Assembly: GCA_958295745.1 (NCBI GenBank)
Contig: OY282370.1
Coordinates: 2,888,548 to 2,952,547 of the forward strand
Direction of reading: 5' to 3'
Length of the DNA stretch: 64,000 nt
Source: an uncultured Acidimicrobiia bacterium
GTDB taxonomy: Bacteria; Actinomycetota; Acidimicrobiia; Spongiisociales; Spongiisociaceae
Shown: positions 8,697-17,105 of the stretch, piece by piece
Layout of the letters: each line of letters begins with the position of its first letter
Position numbering within the stretch: position 1 is the stretch's first letter
Translations under genes and position numbers: made by a program
The notes under the pieces: generated by a model
Told to the model about the DNA's origin: nothing
The model's input: the letters and a program-made list of their open reading frames with translations, nothing else
The model's database searches: none

Positions 8697-9463
8697 CCTA
8701 TGAGGTGAAAACGGACGTGTTCGAGGGGCCCCTCGAGCTGCTGCTCCAGCTCATAAACCAGCACCATGTGGATGTCACGAGGGTGAACATCACCGGGGTC
8801 GTCGACGGCTTCTGGGAGAAGATGGAAGCCCGCCGCCTGGACATCGACGCGGCGTCCGGGTTCGTTCTGATGGCCGCCTTGCTCATCCAGCTCAAGGTGC
8901 GGTTCCTGCTGGCCGACCGGGACCCGATCGAGCTGGAGGAGGAGCTGGCCCTGCTCGACGAGCGGGACCGGCTGCTGGCCCGGTTGCTGGCCTTCCTAAC
9001 GTTCAAGGACGCGGCGGTCGTGCTGGGGCACCGGCTCGCCCGAACCGCCCGCCGGCGGGGCCGCTCGGCGGGAATCGACCAGGAGCTGGTCGATCCTTCC
9101 ATCCCCGCCCTGCCCTCGGAGGTAACGCCGGGCGTGCTGGCCGCCGTCTTCGAAGGTCTGGTAGAGGTTGAACCTGTACTTGAACCTGAGGTTGATCACC
9201 TGGACTTCGACCTTCCTTCGATCGGCGACGCCATCGAGGAGATAAGGGCCCGCATCACCGCCGATCTGGAATCCACCTTCAGCAGGCTGGTGTCCCATTG
9301 CACACGCAGGGTGGAGGTGGCCGCCTACTTTCTCGCCGTGTTGGAGCTGGCCCGCTGGGGGGTGGTGTCGGTCGCCCAGGAAGATCCTTCCGAAATCGAG
9401 GTGCGGCGCCGGGCGGACGCGTCCGCCGGAGCGCCGGACGGCGGATACGGTTACAGCCCATGA
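8693..9463 (+). CDS. scpA: segregation and condensation protein ScpA
   Basis: A 256-aa kleisin that bridges Smc heads in the chromosome condensin Smc-ScpAB. The N-terminal signature FEGPLELLLQLI and the following VDVTRVNITGV helices are diagnostic, as is the C-terminal winged helix (VEVAAYFLAVLELARWGVV). The length is standard. The start ATG 8693 overlaps the HD gene stop (ATGA), and its own stop overlaps the scpB ATG the same way. Followed directly by scpB, as in most Gram-positive genomes. Confidence 0.95.
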   Translation: MTYEVKTDVFEGPLELLLQLINQHHVDVTRVNITGVVDGFWEKMEARRLDIDAASGFVLMAALLIQLKVRFLLADRDPIELEEELALLDERDRLLARLLAFLTFKDAAVVLGHRLARTARRRGRSAGIDQELVDPSIPALPSEVTPGVLAAVFEGLVEVEPVLEPEVDHLDFDLPSIGDAIEEIRARITADLESTFSRLVSHCTRRVEVAAYFLAVLELARWGVVSVAQEDPSEIEVRRRADASAGAPDGGYGYSP

Positions 9464-10035
9464 AACCCGAAGCCGCCCTCGAAGCCATCCTCTTCGTCGC
9501 CGAAACCCCCGTACCGGAAGGTGAGCTGGCCGAAGTGCTGGAGACGCCGCTGGCGGAGGTGAAGGCCCGGCTGGCGGCGTGGGCGGAGCGGCTGGAAGCC
9601 GAGGACCGCGGCATTTCCCTCCGCTGCGCCGCAGGGGGCTGGCGCCTCTACACCAAGCCCGAAGCCCTGCCGTATCTGGAACGGTTCGCGGCGGAGGACC
9701 GGGCGGTGCGGCTGTCCAACGCCGCCCTCGAGGTGTTGGCGGTGGTCGCCTACCGCCAGCCGGTGACCCGAGGCCAGATCGCCGAGCTGCGGGGCGTCGA
9801 TTCCGGATCCGCCCTCCGCACGCTGGCCCGCCGGGGGTTGGTGGAGGAGACCGGCCGCCTGCCCGCCCCCGGCAACCCGGCCGTGTACGGGACCACCGAC
9901 CTGTTCCTCGAATCGCTCGGAATGGGATCGCTGTCCGACCTGCCGCCCATCATCGATCACATGCCGGCCCCCGAAGCGGCCGAATCTATCGAGAGGGCCT
10001 ACTTTGCCGCCGATGAACCCGACCGCGAAGGCTGA
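9460..10035 (+). CDS. scpB: segregation and condensation protein ScpB
   Basis: A 191-aa partner of ScpA made of tandem winged helices. Recognisable stretches are ALEAILFVAETPV at the N-terminus, ISLRCAAGGWRLYTKPE, LAVVAYRQPVTRGQIAELRG and TTDLFLESLGM. The start ATG 9460 overlaps the scpA stop (ATGA). It overlaps the start of the pseudouridine synthase by 23 bases, continuing the tightly packed operon. Confidence 0.95.
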   Translation: MKPEAALEAILFVAETPVPEGELAEVLETPLAEVKARLAAWAERLEAEDRGISLRCAAGGWRLYTKPEALPYLERFAAEDRAVRLSNAALEVLAVVAYRQPVTRGQIAELRGVDSGSALRTLARRGLVEETGRLPAPGNPAVYGTTDLFLESLGMGSLSDLPPIIDHMPAPEAAESIERAYFAADEPDREG

Positions 10036-10780
10036 ACGGCTCCAGAAGGTCATCGCCCGGAGCGGCCTGACCTCGCGCCGGGTCGCCGATCTGCTGATCA
10101 CGGCGGGCCGGGTCTCCGTAGACGGGAACACCGCCGCACCGGGCCTGCGGGTAGACCCGGCCGAGGCCGAGATCATGGTCGACGGGATCCGGCTCCCGGC
10201 GGATCCCGGGCTGGTCCACTACCTGGTGAACAAACCGGCCGAGGTCATCAGCACCACGGACGATCCTCAGGGCCGCCCGACGGCGGTGGAGATGGTCCCG
10301 GCCCATCCGCGGGTGTTTCCGGTGGGGCGCCTCGATGCGGACACCACCGGCCTGCTGATGCTCACCAACGACGGCGATTTCGCCAACCTGGTCACCCACC
10401 CGCGTTACGGAATCACCAAGACCTACGAGGTGCTGGTGGATGGCGTCCCCGCAGGTCGGGATCTGGCGGACATCCGGCGGGGCATAGAGCTGGAGGACGG
10501 CCCGGCCAGGGCGCTCTCGGTGCGGAAGATCGGGTCGAACGGGCGCCGCACCCACCTGGAGATGACCATGGGGGAAGGCAGGAACCGGGAGGTCCGGCGG
10601 CTGTGCGCGGCGGCCGGTTTCCCGGTGGTTCGCCTCCACCGCACCTCGATCGGCCCGCTGCGGGACCGGGCCCTGCGCCCGGGGGAGTGGCGGCGGCTGG
10701 AAATCCACGAGGTGCGGGCCTTCTACGAACAACGCGACCGGAAGGCCGCTGATCCGGTCGGCGGTGCGGGGCGCCTATGA
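10013..10780 (+). CDS. rluB: 23S rRNA pseudouridine synthase, RluB/RsuA family
   Basis: About 255 aa with an N-terminal S4 RNA-binding domain (RLQKVIARSGLTSRRVADLL) and the RsuA/RluB catalytic domain. The catalytic Asp lies in VGRLDADTTGLLMLTNDG, and the late motif GRNREVRRLCAAAGFPV is present. It isomerises a uridine in 23S rRNA (RluB position by family context). ATG 10013 preferred; TTG 10004 is in frame. Located after scpAB as in most actinobacteria. Its stop overlaps the aroA ATG. Confidence 0.92.
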   Translation: MNPTAKAERLQKVIARSGLTSRRVADLLITAGRVSVDGNTAAPGLRVDPAEAEIMVDGIRLPADPGLVHYLVNKPAEVISTTDDPQGRPTAVEMVPAHPRVFPVGRLDADTTGLLMLTNDGDFANLVTHPRYGITKTYEVLVDGVPAGRDLADIRRGIELEDGPARALSVRKIGSNGRRTHLEMTMGEGRNREVRRLCAAAGFPVVRLHRTSIGPLRDRALRPGEWRRLEIHEVRAFYEQRDRKAADPVGGAGRL

Positions 10781-12030
10781 GATGGTACGAGGTGCGGCCC
10801 AGGCGTATCCGGGAGGCCGCGGTGAGGCCGCCGGGGTCCAAGAGCATCACCAACCGGGCGCTGGTGGCGGCGGCCCTGGCCGAGGGCGATTCGCTGGTCT
10901 CCGGGGCGCTCCGCAGCGACGACACCGAGGCCATGGCCGGGTGCCTGCGGCAGATGGGGGCCGTGGTCGAGGCGACGCCCGGCGGCTTTCGGGTGCGCTC
11001 GGACGGCCGCCTCCGGGGGGGAGGCCCCCTCGACGCCCGGGCTTCGGGCACCACCGCCCGTTTCATCACCGCCGCCGCCGTCCTGGCGGAAGGCCCGAGT
11101 GTGATCGACGGCGCGCCCCGCATGCGTGAACGCCCCATCGGTGCGCTGGTGGCGGCCCTCCGGAACCTCGGCGCCGAGGTGGAAGCCGACCGGGGCGGAC
11201 GGTACCCCCCGGTGAGGACGGCGGGCGGCGGAATGGCGGGCGGCCGGGCGGCCGTCGACGGCTCGCAGTCCAGCCAGTTCGTCTCGGCGGTGCTGCTGAG
11301 CGCTCCCCTGGCGAGGCGGGCGGTGACGCTCGACCTGGGGGGGGAGGTGGTTTCACGCCCCTACCTGGACACCACCCTGGAGGTCATGGCGGCGTTCGGG
11401 GCCGAGGCCCGGTGGCTGGACGGGCGCTCCCTGACGGTGTCGCCCGGCGGGTACCGGCCCGCCTCGTTCATGGTGGAAGCCGACGCCTCCGCCGCCGTAT
11501 ATCCGTGGGCCGCCGCCGCCGTCACGGGTGCCTCGGTGACCGTGACGGGGATCGACCCCGCCAGCACCCAGGCCGACATGGCCGCCTTGGGAATCTTCGA
11601 GCGGATGGGCTGCCGCATTCGGTCGGCCGCCGGCGGAATCACCGTGACAGGCCCCGCCCGGTTGGCGGGGGTGGAAGCCGATCTGAACGACTGCCCGGAC
11701 GCCTCCTTGGCGCTGGCGGTGACGGCCGCCTTCGCCGCCGGACCCAGCCGCTTCACCAACATCGCCAACCTGCGGATCAAGGAAACCGACCGTCTGGATG
11801 CGCTGGAGAACGAGCTGAACCGGATGGGCGCCCGGGCGTCCACCGGACCGGACTGGATCGCCGTCGACCCCGGCCCGCTCCGCCCGGCCCGCATCCGCAC
11901 CTACGACGACCACCGCATGGCTATGGCCTTCGCCGTGGCCGGCCTGTCGCAGCCGGGTATCTCGATAGAGGACCCGGATTGCACGGCCAAGACCTGGCCC
12001 GGCTTCTTCGACATGCTGGAGGGGCTGTGA
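10777..12030 (+). CDS. aroA: 3-phosphoshikimate 1-carboxyvinyltransferase (EPSP synthase)
   Basis: A 417-aa enzyme of the shikimate pathway joining shikimate-3-phosphate and phosphoenolpyruvate. Visible family motifs are PGSKSITNRALVAAAL at the N-terminus, a DARASGTTARF segment, SSQFVSAVLL, the ADASAAVYPWAAAA region, NIANLRIKETDRL and the C-terminal DHRMAMAFAVAGL. Start ATG 10777 overlaps the pseudouridine-synthase stop; the stop overlaps the GTG of cmk. Aromatic supply fits the trp genes further along. Confidence 0.95.
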   Translation: MRWYEVRPRRIREAAVRPPGSKSITNRALVAAALAEGDSLVSGALRSDDTEAMAGCLRQMGAVVEATPGGFRVRSDGRLRGGGPLDARASGTTARFITAAAVLAEGPSVIDGAPRMRERPIGALVAALRNLGAEVEADRGGRYPPVRTAGGGMAGGRAAVDGSQSSQFVSAVLLSAPLARRAVTLDLGGEVVSRPYLDTTLEVMAAFGAEARWLDGRSLTVSPGGYRPASFMVEADASAAVYPWAAAAVTGASVTVTGIDPASTQADMAALGIFERMGCRIRSAAGGITVTGPARLAGVEADLNDCPDASLALAVTAAFAAGPSRFTNIANLRIKETDRLDALENELNRMGARASTGPDWIAVDPGPLRPARIRTYDDHRMAMAFAVAGLSQPGISIEDPDCTAKTWPGFFDMLEGL

Positions 12031-12707
12031 CCGGAGGCGCCGGAGGCGGGGAACCGGCGGGCCGGCGGTTCGTGGTGGCCGTGGACGGGCCGGGAGGCGT
12101 CGGCAAGACCACCCTGTCGCGAGGGGTGGCCGACGCACTGGGATGCGCCCACCTGGACACCGGCGCCTACTACCGGGCGGCCGCTCTGGTGGCCATGGTG
12201 CACCGGGTGGATCTCTCGAACGAGGCCGAGGTGATGGCGGCGGCGGCGGGGGCCGTCCTCGACTACGAAGACGGGGTGATGCTGGTGGAGGGGATCGACG
12301 TGAGCCGGGCGATCCGAACCGGGGAGGTGACGGCCGAGGTGAGCCGGGTCTCGGCGCTGGCGGGCCTGCGGCTGCTCCTGGTCGGGCGGCAGCGTGAATG
12401 GCTGGCCTCGCACGGAGGGCGGGGGGTGGTGGAGGGCCGGGACATCGGAACGGTGGTGTTCCCCGGCGCCGATCTCAAGGTGTTCCTGACTGCCCGCCCG
12501 GAGGTGCGGGCCGCCCGGCGGGCCGGCCAGGAGTCGGCCGGGATCGCCGCCGTCCGGGAGGAGCTGACCCGGCGCGACCATCTCGACTCGACCCGCCCGG
12601 TCTCGCCCCTGGTCAAGGCGGAGGACGCAGTGGTGATCGACACCTCCGAGCTCACCGCGGCGGGGGCGGTCGAGGAGGTGCTGCGCCTGTGCGCCGGGTT
12701 CGGCTGA
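12027..12707 (+). CDS. cmk: cytidylate kinase
   Basis: A 226-aa CMP/dCMP kinase. The P-loop is DGPGGVGKTTLSRGVA, followed by LDTGAYYRA, the GRDIGTVVFPGADLKVFLTA motif and the lid RRDHLDSTRPVSPL. GTG 12027 overlaps the aroA stop (GTGA). The gene ends the xerD-cmk run; ispH lies convergent 107 bases downstream with no clear terminator in the gap. Confidence 0.94.
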   Translation: MTGGAGGGEPAGRRFVVAVDGPGGVGKTTLSRGVADALGCAHLDTGAYYRAAALVAMVHRVDLSNEAEVMAAAAGAVLDYEDGVMLVEGIDVSRAIRTGEVTAEVSRVSALAGLRLLLVGRQREWLASHGGRGVVEGRDIGTVVFPGADLKVFLTARPEVRAARRAGQESAGIAAVREELTRRDHLDSTRPVSPLVKAEDAVVIDTSELTAAGAVEEVLRLCAGFG

Positions 12708-12814
12708 TTTCCTCGCCTGGGTGAGGTGTACGAAACCCTTCGATGTCGTCGAGAGCACCCGCTCAAAACCGGGCCGGGGGAGGTCTCTGACGATTTTGCC
12801 CGGTCGGAGAAGAT

Positions 12815-13954
12815 TCAGGGCGATTCCAGGGCGGACAAGGCGTCGGTGGCGGTGACCAGGCGGTCTTGGGCGAGGGGTTCGGGTCGGTCCGCCCTGGCGG
12901 TGAATCCCAGGGCGAGGGCCGCACCGAGCGCGGTCAGGAAAGACCGCAGGCGGCGCGGCAGCGGGAAGTATTCGTCCTCCTCGGTGATGCGGAACAGATC
13001 CCAGCCTTCGGTCGGGTCGAGCCGATCCATCACCTCCCTCACCAGGTGGTCGGGCGCCGAGGCCCCCGCCGTGACACCCACCACCCGGGCGCCTTCCAAC
13101 CATTCGCCGCGGATGGCGTCCGCCGCGTCCACCCGGTAGGCGGGGGTGCCCAGCATGGCCGCGGTGCGCACCAGCGCCCTCGTGTTGGACGAATTGTCGG
13201 AACCCACCACCAATATGAGGTCACATTCCCCGCTCATCTCCCGCACCGCCTCCTGGCGGTTGGTGGTTGCGTAGCAGAGGTCGCTCTTGCGGGCCGTCAC
13301 CAGGCCGGGGTAGCGCCGGGACGCCTCGGCCAGGACCGTCTCCCATTCGTGGACGCCCAGGGTGGTCTGGGCGAAGAGGGCCACCCGTTCGGGGTCTTTG
13401 GGGGCGAAGTCGGCCAGTCCGGTCTCCGGTTCCACCAGCGTTATGGCCGAAGGCGCCTCCGCCAGGGTTCCCACCGCCTCGTCGTGGCCTTCGTGGCCCA
13501 CGAAAACTATGTCGAAGTCCTTCGCAGCGGTTTTCTTGACCTCGTGATGGACCTTGGTCACCAGGGGGCACACCGCGTCGATCACCACCCCTGCCCGCCC
13601 GGTTGCCTCGTTCACCACTTCGGGCGCCGATCCGTGGGCGGACAGCATGACCGGGGCGCCTTCGGGAACCTGTCCGATCGAATCCACGAAGACCACTCCG
13701 GCCCGTTCGAAGGCCTCGACGACGAACCGGTTGTGGACTATCTCGTGATAGCAGTACACCGGGGAGTCGAATATCTTGACCATCCAGGCGAGGGCCTTGA
13801 TGGCCATGTCCACCCCGGCGCAGAAACCGCGCGGTTCGGCCAGCAGCACCTTGGTGGGGCGTGCGGATTCCGGGCGCCCCGATTTCGATGCCGGTCGATG
13901 ACGGGGCGGCGGAGGGCGGGGATGGGATATGGCGGGCTGGGATATCGGAGGCAT
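12815..13954 (-). CDS. ispH: 4-hydroxy-3-methylbut-2-enyl diphosphate reductase
   Basis: Final step of the MEP isoprenoid pathway, an iron-sulfur enzyme. All three cluster cysteines are visible: RGFCAGVDMAI, DAVCPLVTKVHHEV and LCYATTNRQEAV. The catalytic region YCYHEIVHN and the HGSAPEV segment are also present. At 379 aa it is longer than the usual 310-330. The N-terminus has about 35 Pro/Arg-rich residues that may be untranslated (a later start is possible). The C-terminus adds about 45 residues with a hydrophobic stretch (FLTALGAALALGFTA), not part of the catalytic fold. Divergent from der. Confidence 0.93.
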   Translation of the reverse strand: MPPISQPAISHPRPPPPRHRPASKSGRPESARPTKVLLAEPRGFCAGVDMAIKALAWMVKIFDSPVYCYHEIVHNRFVVEAFERAGVVFVDSIGQVPEGAPVMLSAHGSAPEVVNEATGRAGVVIDAVCPLVTKVHHEVKKTAAKDFDIVFVGHEGHDEAVGTLAEAPSAITLVEPETGLADFAPKDPERVALFAQTTLGVHEWETVLAEASRRYPGLVTARKSDLCYATTNRQEAVREMSGECDLILVVGSDNSSNTRALVRTAAMLGTPAYRVDAADAIRGEWLEGARVVGVTAGASAPDHLVREVMDRLDPTEGWDLFRITEEDEYFPLPRRLRSFLTALGAALALGFTARADRPEPLAQDRLVTATDALSALESP

Positions 13955-14048
13955 CGGGCCGAATCGTACCGGAGCAGTGCGTGGAATTGCGCGACCCGCC
14001 GCTCTTTAGACTGGCCGCGACGGAGGCTCCCGACAGCGGCGGGAGGTC

Positions 14049-15377
14049 ATGAGCAGATCCAAACCCCTCATTGCCATCGTAGGCCGGCCCAACGTGGGCA
14101 AATCGACCCTGGTGAACCGCATCGTCGGCAGGCGGGCGGCGGTGGTCCAGGAAAAACCGGGCGTGACCAGGGACCGCCGCTACTTCGAGGCGGAGTGGAA
14201 CGGGCGTTCCTTCACGGTGATCGACACGGGGGGGTGGCAGCGGAGCGCCGACGCGGAGCTGGTCGAGGACATCCGCACCCAGGCGGAGCTGGCCATCGCA
14301 GCCGCCGACCTGATCGTGTTCGTGGTGGACGCCCAGGGGATCATCTCGACCGACGACGCGGCGGTGGCCGCCCTGCTCCGTCCGGCGCGGGACCGGGTGG
14401 TGGTGGCGGCCAACAAGTCCGACAACGAGGGGATCGCCAGGTCGGCGGGGGAGTTCGGAAGGATGGGCTTGGGCGATCCCGTCCCGGTGTCGGCCATCCA
14501 CGGACAGGGGGTGGCGGAGCTGCTGGACATCGTCGTCGGACGGATTCCGGACGCAGCAGAAGACCGCGCCGAAGACCGAATACCCGAAGCGGCCATCATC
14601 GGGCGCCCCAACGTGGGCAAGTCCACCTTGATGAACCGCCTGACAGGGGAGGAGCGGGTGGTGGTGTCACCCGTTCCGGGAACCACCCGCGACCCGATCG
14701 ACGTGGACATCGAGATCGACGGTTCGACCTACCGGCTCATCGACACCGCCGGAATACGCAGGAAGCCCAAGATATCCGAAGACGTGGAGTATTTCGCGGT
14801 GCTCCGGGCCCGCGAGGTGCTGAGGCGGGCCGACGCGGCTCTGCTGCTCGTGGACGCCCTCGACGGGGTCACCCACCAAGACCAGCGGATCGCGGAGGAG
14901 GCGGCCCGGTCGGGTGCGGCGCTGATCGTTCTGCTGAACAAGTGGGATGCGGCCGACCGGGACAGGAAAGAGCAGACCACCGCGGAGGTGGGATACAAGC
15001 TGGGTTTCGCGGGCTGGGCGCCGGTGCTGCGCATCTCGGCCCTGAGCGGAGCGCGCCTGCATAGGCTCGGCCCGGCTCTGGAGACGGTGCTGGCCAATCG
15101 GGAGCGAAGGATTCCCACCCCCGCCCTCAACCGTCTGCTGGCGGAGTGGACCGGAGAGCACCCGCCCCCGGTCAGGAAGGGGCGCCGGCCCAGGATCCTC
15201 TACGCGGCCCAATCCAGGACCGCCCCCCCCACCCTGGCCTTGTTCGTGAAGGGCGGCAAGATCGACGACACCTATCTCCGCTACCTGGAACGGAGAGCGC
15301 GGCAAGCCTACGACTTCATGGGCACACCCATACGCCTGGTGATCCGCCGGAGCGCCGGACGGAAGGGGCCCCGGTGA
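14049..15377 (+). CDS. der: ribosome-assembly GTPase Der (EngA)
   Basis: A 442-aa double-GTPase needed for 50S maturation. Two G domains each begin with GRPNVGKSTLVNR or GRPNVGKSTLMNR, with DTGGW and DTAGIRR switch II motifs and NKSD / NKWD specificity motifs. A KH-like C-terminal domain follows (RRPRILYAAQSRTAPPTLAL to YLERRARQAYDF). ATG 14049 has GGGAGGTC upstream at good spacing. Divergent from ispH by 94 bases. Its stop overlaps a tiny downstream ORF. Confidence 0.96.
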   Translation: MSRSKPLIAIVGRPNVGKSTLVNRIVGRRAAVVQEKPGVTRDRRYFEAEWNGRSFTVIDTGGWQRSADAELVEDIRTQAELAIAAADLIVFVVDAQGIISTDDAAVAALLRPARDRVVVAANKSDNEGIARSAGEFGRMGLGDPVPVSAIHGQGVAELLDIVVGRIPDAAEDRAEDRIPEAAIIGRPNVGKSTLMNRLTGEERVVVSPVPGTTRDPIDVDIEIDGSTYRLIDTAGIRRKPKISEDVEYFAVLRAREVLRRADAALLLVDALDGVTHQDQRIAEEAARSGAALIVLLNKWDAADRDRKEQTTAEVGYKLGFAGWAPVLRISALSGARLHRLGPALETVLANRERRIPTPALNRLLAEWTGEHPPPVRKGRRPRILYAAQSRTAPPTLALFVKGGKIDDTYLRYLERRARQAYDFMGTPIRLVIRRSAGRKGPR

Positions 15378-15514
15378 GCGGGCCTGATCCGTCGGGCGGT
15401 CATGCGCCTCCCCGGACGCCCTTCAGCTTCAAGTTGATGGTGGGGCTGGCGGGCCTATACCTGGGGTGGAGGCTCGTCCAAGGAGCGGCGGCCCTGATCA
15501 GATGGCTGACCTGA
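15374..15514 (+). CDS. 46-aa single-span membrane protein coupled to der
   Basis: GTG 15374 overlaps the der stop (GTGA) and opens a 46-codon frame. After a Pro-rich start it encodes one hydrophobic segment (LMVGLAGLYLGWRLVQ) ending in AALIRWLT. The stop-start overlap matches the coupling used throughout this chromosome, which is the main support that it is translated. Function unknown. It ends about 25 bases before the 3' end of the oppositely oriented tRNA-Pro gene. Confidence 0.5.
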   Translation: MSGPDPSGGHAPPRTPFSFKLMVGLAGLYLGWRLVQGAAALIRWLT

Positions 15515-15539
15515 ACCGATCCGATGGCGGGATCGATGG

Positions 15540-15613
15540 TCGGGCTGGCGGGATTTGAACCCGCGGCCTCTTGACCCCCAGTCAAGCGCGCTGCCAAGCT
15601 GCGCCACAGCCCG
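15540..15613 (-). tRNA. tRNA-Pro(GGG)
   Basis: On the minus strand the sequence folds into a cloverleaf: acceptor CGGGCTG paired with CAGCCCG, D-stem GCGC/GCGC, anticodon stem CTTGA/TCAAG enclosing CTGGGGG (anticodon GGG) and T-arm GCGGG-TTCAAAT-CCCGC. The four bases following the acceptor read ACCA (15537-15540), so discriminator A and a CCA end seem to be encoded. Reads proline codon CCC. Confidence 0.95.
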
Positions 15614-15706
15614 AGAGTCAGAAGTCTACCACGTCCGCCTCGAGCCGGCGCCCCGGCCGGTTCTTCGGGGGGCAACAACCGGGGTCGATGCCCGGAGCAC
15701 GGTCGA

Positions 15707-15775
15707 TCAAGTGGCTATGTAGACGTTCTTGAGATCGGTGTAGTAGTCGAGGACGCAGGCCAACCATTACCCACA
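15707..15775 (-). pseudogene. 3' remnant of an aldehyde dehydrogenase gene
   Basis: The minus strand reads CVLDYYTDLKNVYIAT followed by TGA at 15707-15709. A tail of the form YTDLKNVYI is the characteristic C-terminus of class I aldehyde dehydrogenases. No dehydrogenase sequence continues upstream of about 15775; instead unrelated sequence and the Jag-like chimera follow. The matching N-terminus sits at 17105-17300 on the same strand, so both are parts of one interrupted gene. Confidence 0.7.
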
Positions 15776-15842
15776 GAGAAATCGGCCACAAAAGCCCTCG
15801 GCCAGAAGCAACCTGCTCCCTTCTCGCCTCGTTTCGGCCATT

Positions 15843-16676
15843 TCAACTCGCTGGCCAAGCGGCGTACCCATTGCCGATCTGCGTCTCACAAGGGTACCCA
15901 TCCTCGTCATTACCATCCCGACGGCCCCAATTAAACTTCGAACCCGCCGACCGAACCATGTCTCGTAGCTCGTCGACAGTTCCGCGATCCGGCCAATCTC
16001 CGCAAGACACCTCCTTAAGATCAGAAGCCCTCAATCTCCCACTCGCCGAAGTCGTCCGTGCTGTGGTTGTGGTCGGAGCCACTGAAGTTGTCGGTGCTGT
16101 GGTTGTGGTCGGAGCCACTGAAGTTGTCGGTGCTGTGGTCGTGGTCGGAGCCACTGAAGTTGTCGGTGCTGTGGTCGTGGTCGGAGCCGCCGAAGTTGTC
16201 GGTGCTGTGGTCGTGGTCGGAGCCGCCGAAGTCGTCGGTGCTGTGGTCGTGGTCGGAGCCGCCGAAGTTGTCGGAGCATATCCGTCGCCGATCGCCTCGG
16301 TCTCCTCGCCGCTAAACGCCCCCAACAACGCAGCTACACCAAATATCAACAACACACTAATCGATACAAACCAGCCGATACAATTACCAACTCTTACAGG
16401 CTGCTTGCTTCTATCGGGCTGGCGCCCCGAGGGTTGTTTCTGCCCCGAGGGTCTCCTCTTGCGCCCGAAGCGGCCCCTTCGCGCCCGCTTCGGGCGGGGC
16501 TGGGGCTTGACGCGAACGATGGCGTCTTGTCGGCCGATTCCAAGAAAGCCGCGCTGAGGTTCTTGTAAAATTTCCACCTCTGCTCTGGCTTCTTCGATGC
16601 CCAGTTCCTCGAGGGCGGCCTTGACGGCCACCTCTACCGAGATGCCTTCGACCTCGACCCACTCTCCGGCCACCAT
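15843..16676 (-). CDS. chimeric protein: Jag N-domain, membrane segment, Pro/Thr repeats, Excalibur-like end
   Basis: A 277-aa ORF with ATG 16676 and GGATGAG upstream. Residues 5-56 (WVEVEGISVEVAVKAALEEL to GFLGIGRQDAIVRV) are a clear Jag N-terminal domain, normally the start of the KH/R3H RNA-binding protein Jag encoded after yidC. The usual KH and R3H domains are absent. Instead there is a basic linker (57-95), one membrane segment (about 98-122, GWFVSISVLLIFGVAALLGA) and six near-identical 12-residue PTTSAAPTTTTA-type repeats (about 135-210). The C-terminus has CGDWPD and DGNDEDGYPCE, the pattern of Excalibur calcium-binding domains. The tail is probably extracellular. It lies 8 bases after a decayed yidC tail, so the first 55 codons come from a yidC-jag copy and the rest was joined on. 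Confidence 0.75.
   Translation of the reverse strand: MVAGEWVEVEGISVEVAVKAALEELGIEEARAEVEILQEPQRGFLGIGRQDAIVRVKPQPRPKRARRGRFGRKRRPSGQKQPSGRQPDRSKQPVRVGNCIGWFVSISVLLIFGVAALLGAFSGEETEAIGDGYAPTTSAAPTTTTAPTTSAAPTTTTAPTTSAAPTTTTAPTTSVAPTTTTAPTTSVAPTTTTAPTTSVAPTTTTARTTSASGRLRASDLKEVSCGDWPDRGTVDELRDMVRSAGSKFNWGRRDGNDEDGYPCETQIGNGYAAWPAS
16040..16278 (-). repeat. 36-bp in-frame tandem repeat (six units)
   Basis: Six consecutive 36-base units, each coding 12 residues of the PTTSxAPTTTTA type, differ at one or two positions (A/V exchange and a few synonymous changes). There are no spacers and the frame is kept, so this is a coding minisatellite prone to slippage, producing a flexible surface stalk. 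Confidence 0.85.
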
Positions 16677-16683
16677 ATTTTTC

Positions 16684-17105
16684 TCATCCTCTCCTACGTC
16701 GGTTTCGCTTTTTCCGCGACCCCTGCTGTTTAGACGGCTTGTCGCCGTCGTCCGGCTTCTTGGGGCACATATGAAATCGCCCCGAACACCAGCGGCAGGA
16801 TCTTCGTGATCCGCTGCATGCTCTCCACCTGCGGGTTGCTGGCCTGCGGCTTGCCGGGAGGACTCAGCAACTTCTGCTGCAGGAACCCGGTCCCCACCAC
16901 TACGGCCACCACCAGCAGATAGGGGAGGTGCTGATCGAGAACAACCCTTCCGCCCCCACCACCTCCGAGGGGGCCAGACTCAGGTCCATGGTGAGAAACA
17001 AAGGCGGAGAAGCCCCGTCCGCCAGCGCCTCGGCCAGAGCCGATCCGTTCCATCTCGAGGGCGGTCAGCGGGGTCAGTCCGGCAGGGCCAAAGGTCGAAG
17101 TCTGT
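16684..17105 (-). pseudogene. decayed yidC fragment (membrane insertase)
   Basis: Read on the minus strand across frames, the segment preserves YidC/Oxa1 features in the right order: PLTALEMERIGSG, then PLFLTMDLSLAPSEVVGAEG (the FLGMDL-like region), then DQHLPYLLVVAVVVGTGFLQ and SMQRITKILPLVFGAISYV. The C-terminal basic tail KKPDDGDKPSKQQGSRKKRN follows, with a TGA at 16684-16686. At least two frameshifts and an internal deletion (after GAISYV, where PAGLVLYW-like sequence should follow) make it non-functional. The order yidC then jag matches the normal operon, so this is a displaced partial copy. Its right end runs into aldehyde dehydrogenase sequence near 17105. Confidence 0.7.

Noticed and set aside
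12866-15064. 732-codon plus-strand frame across ispH and der
   Set aside because: Composition bias of GC-rich DNA; it runs antisense to ispH and in the wrong frame of der, with no recognisable domain.
16040-16278. 36-bp periodic repeat resembling a CRISPR array
   Set aside because: Units are contiguous without spacers, keep the reading frame and encode a Pro/Thr stalk; no cas gene is present.
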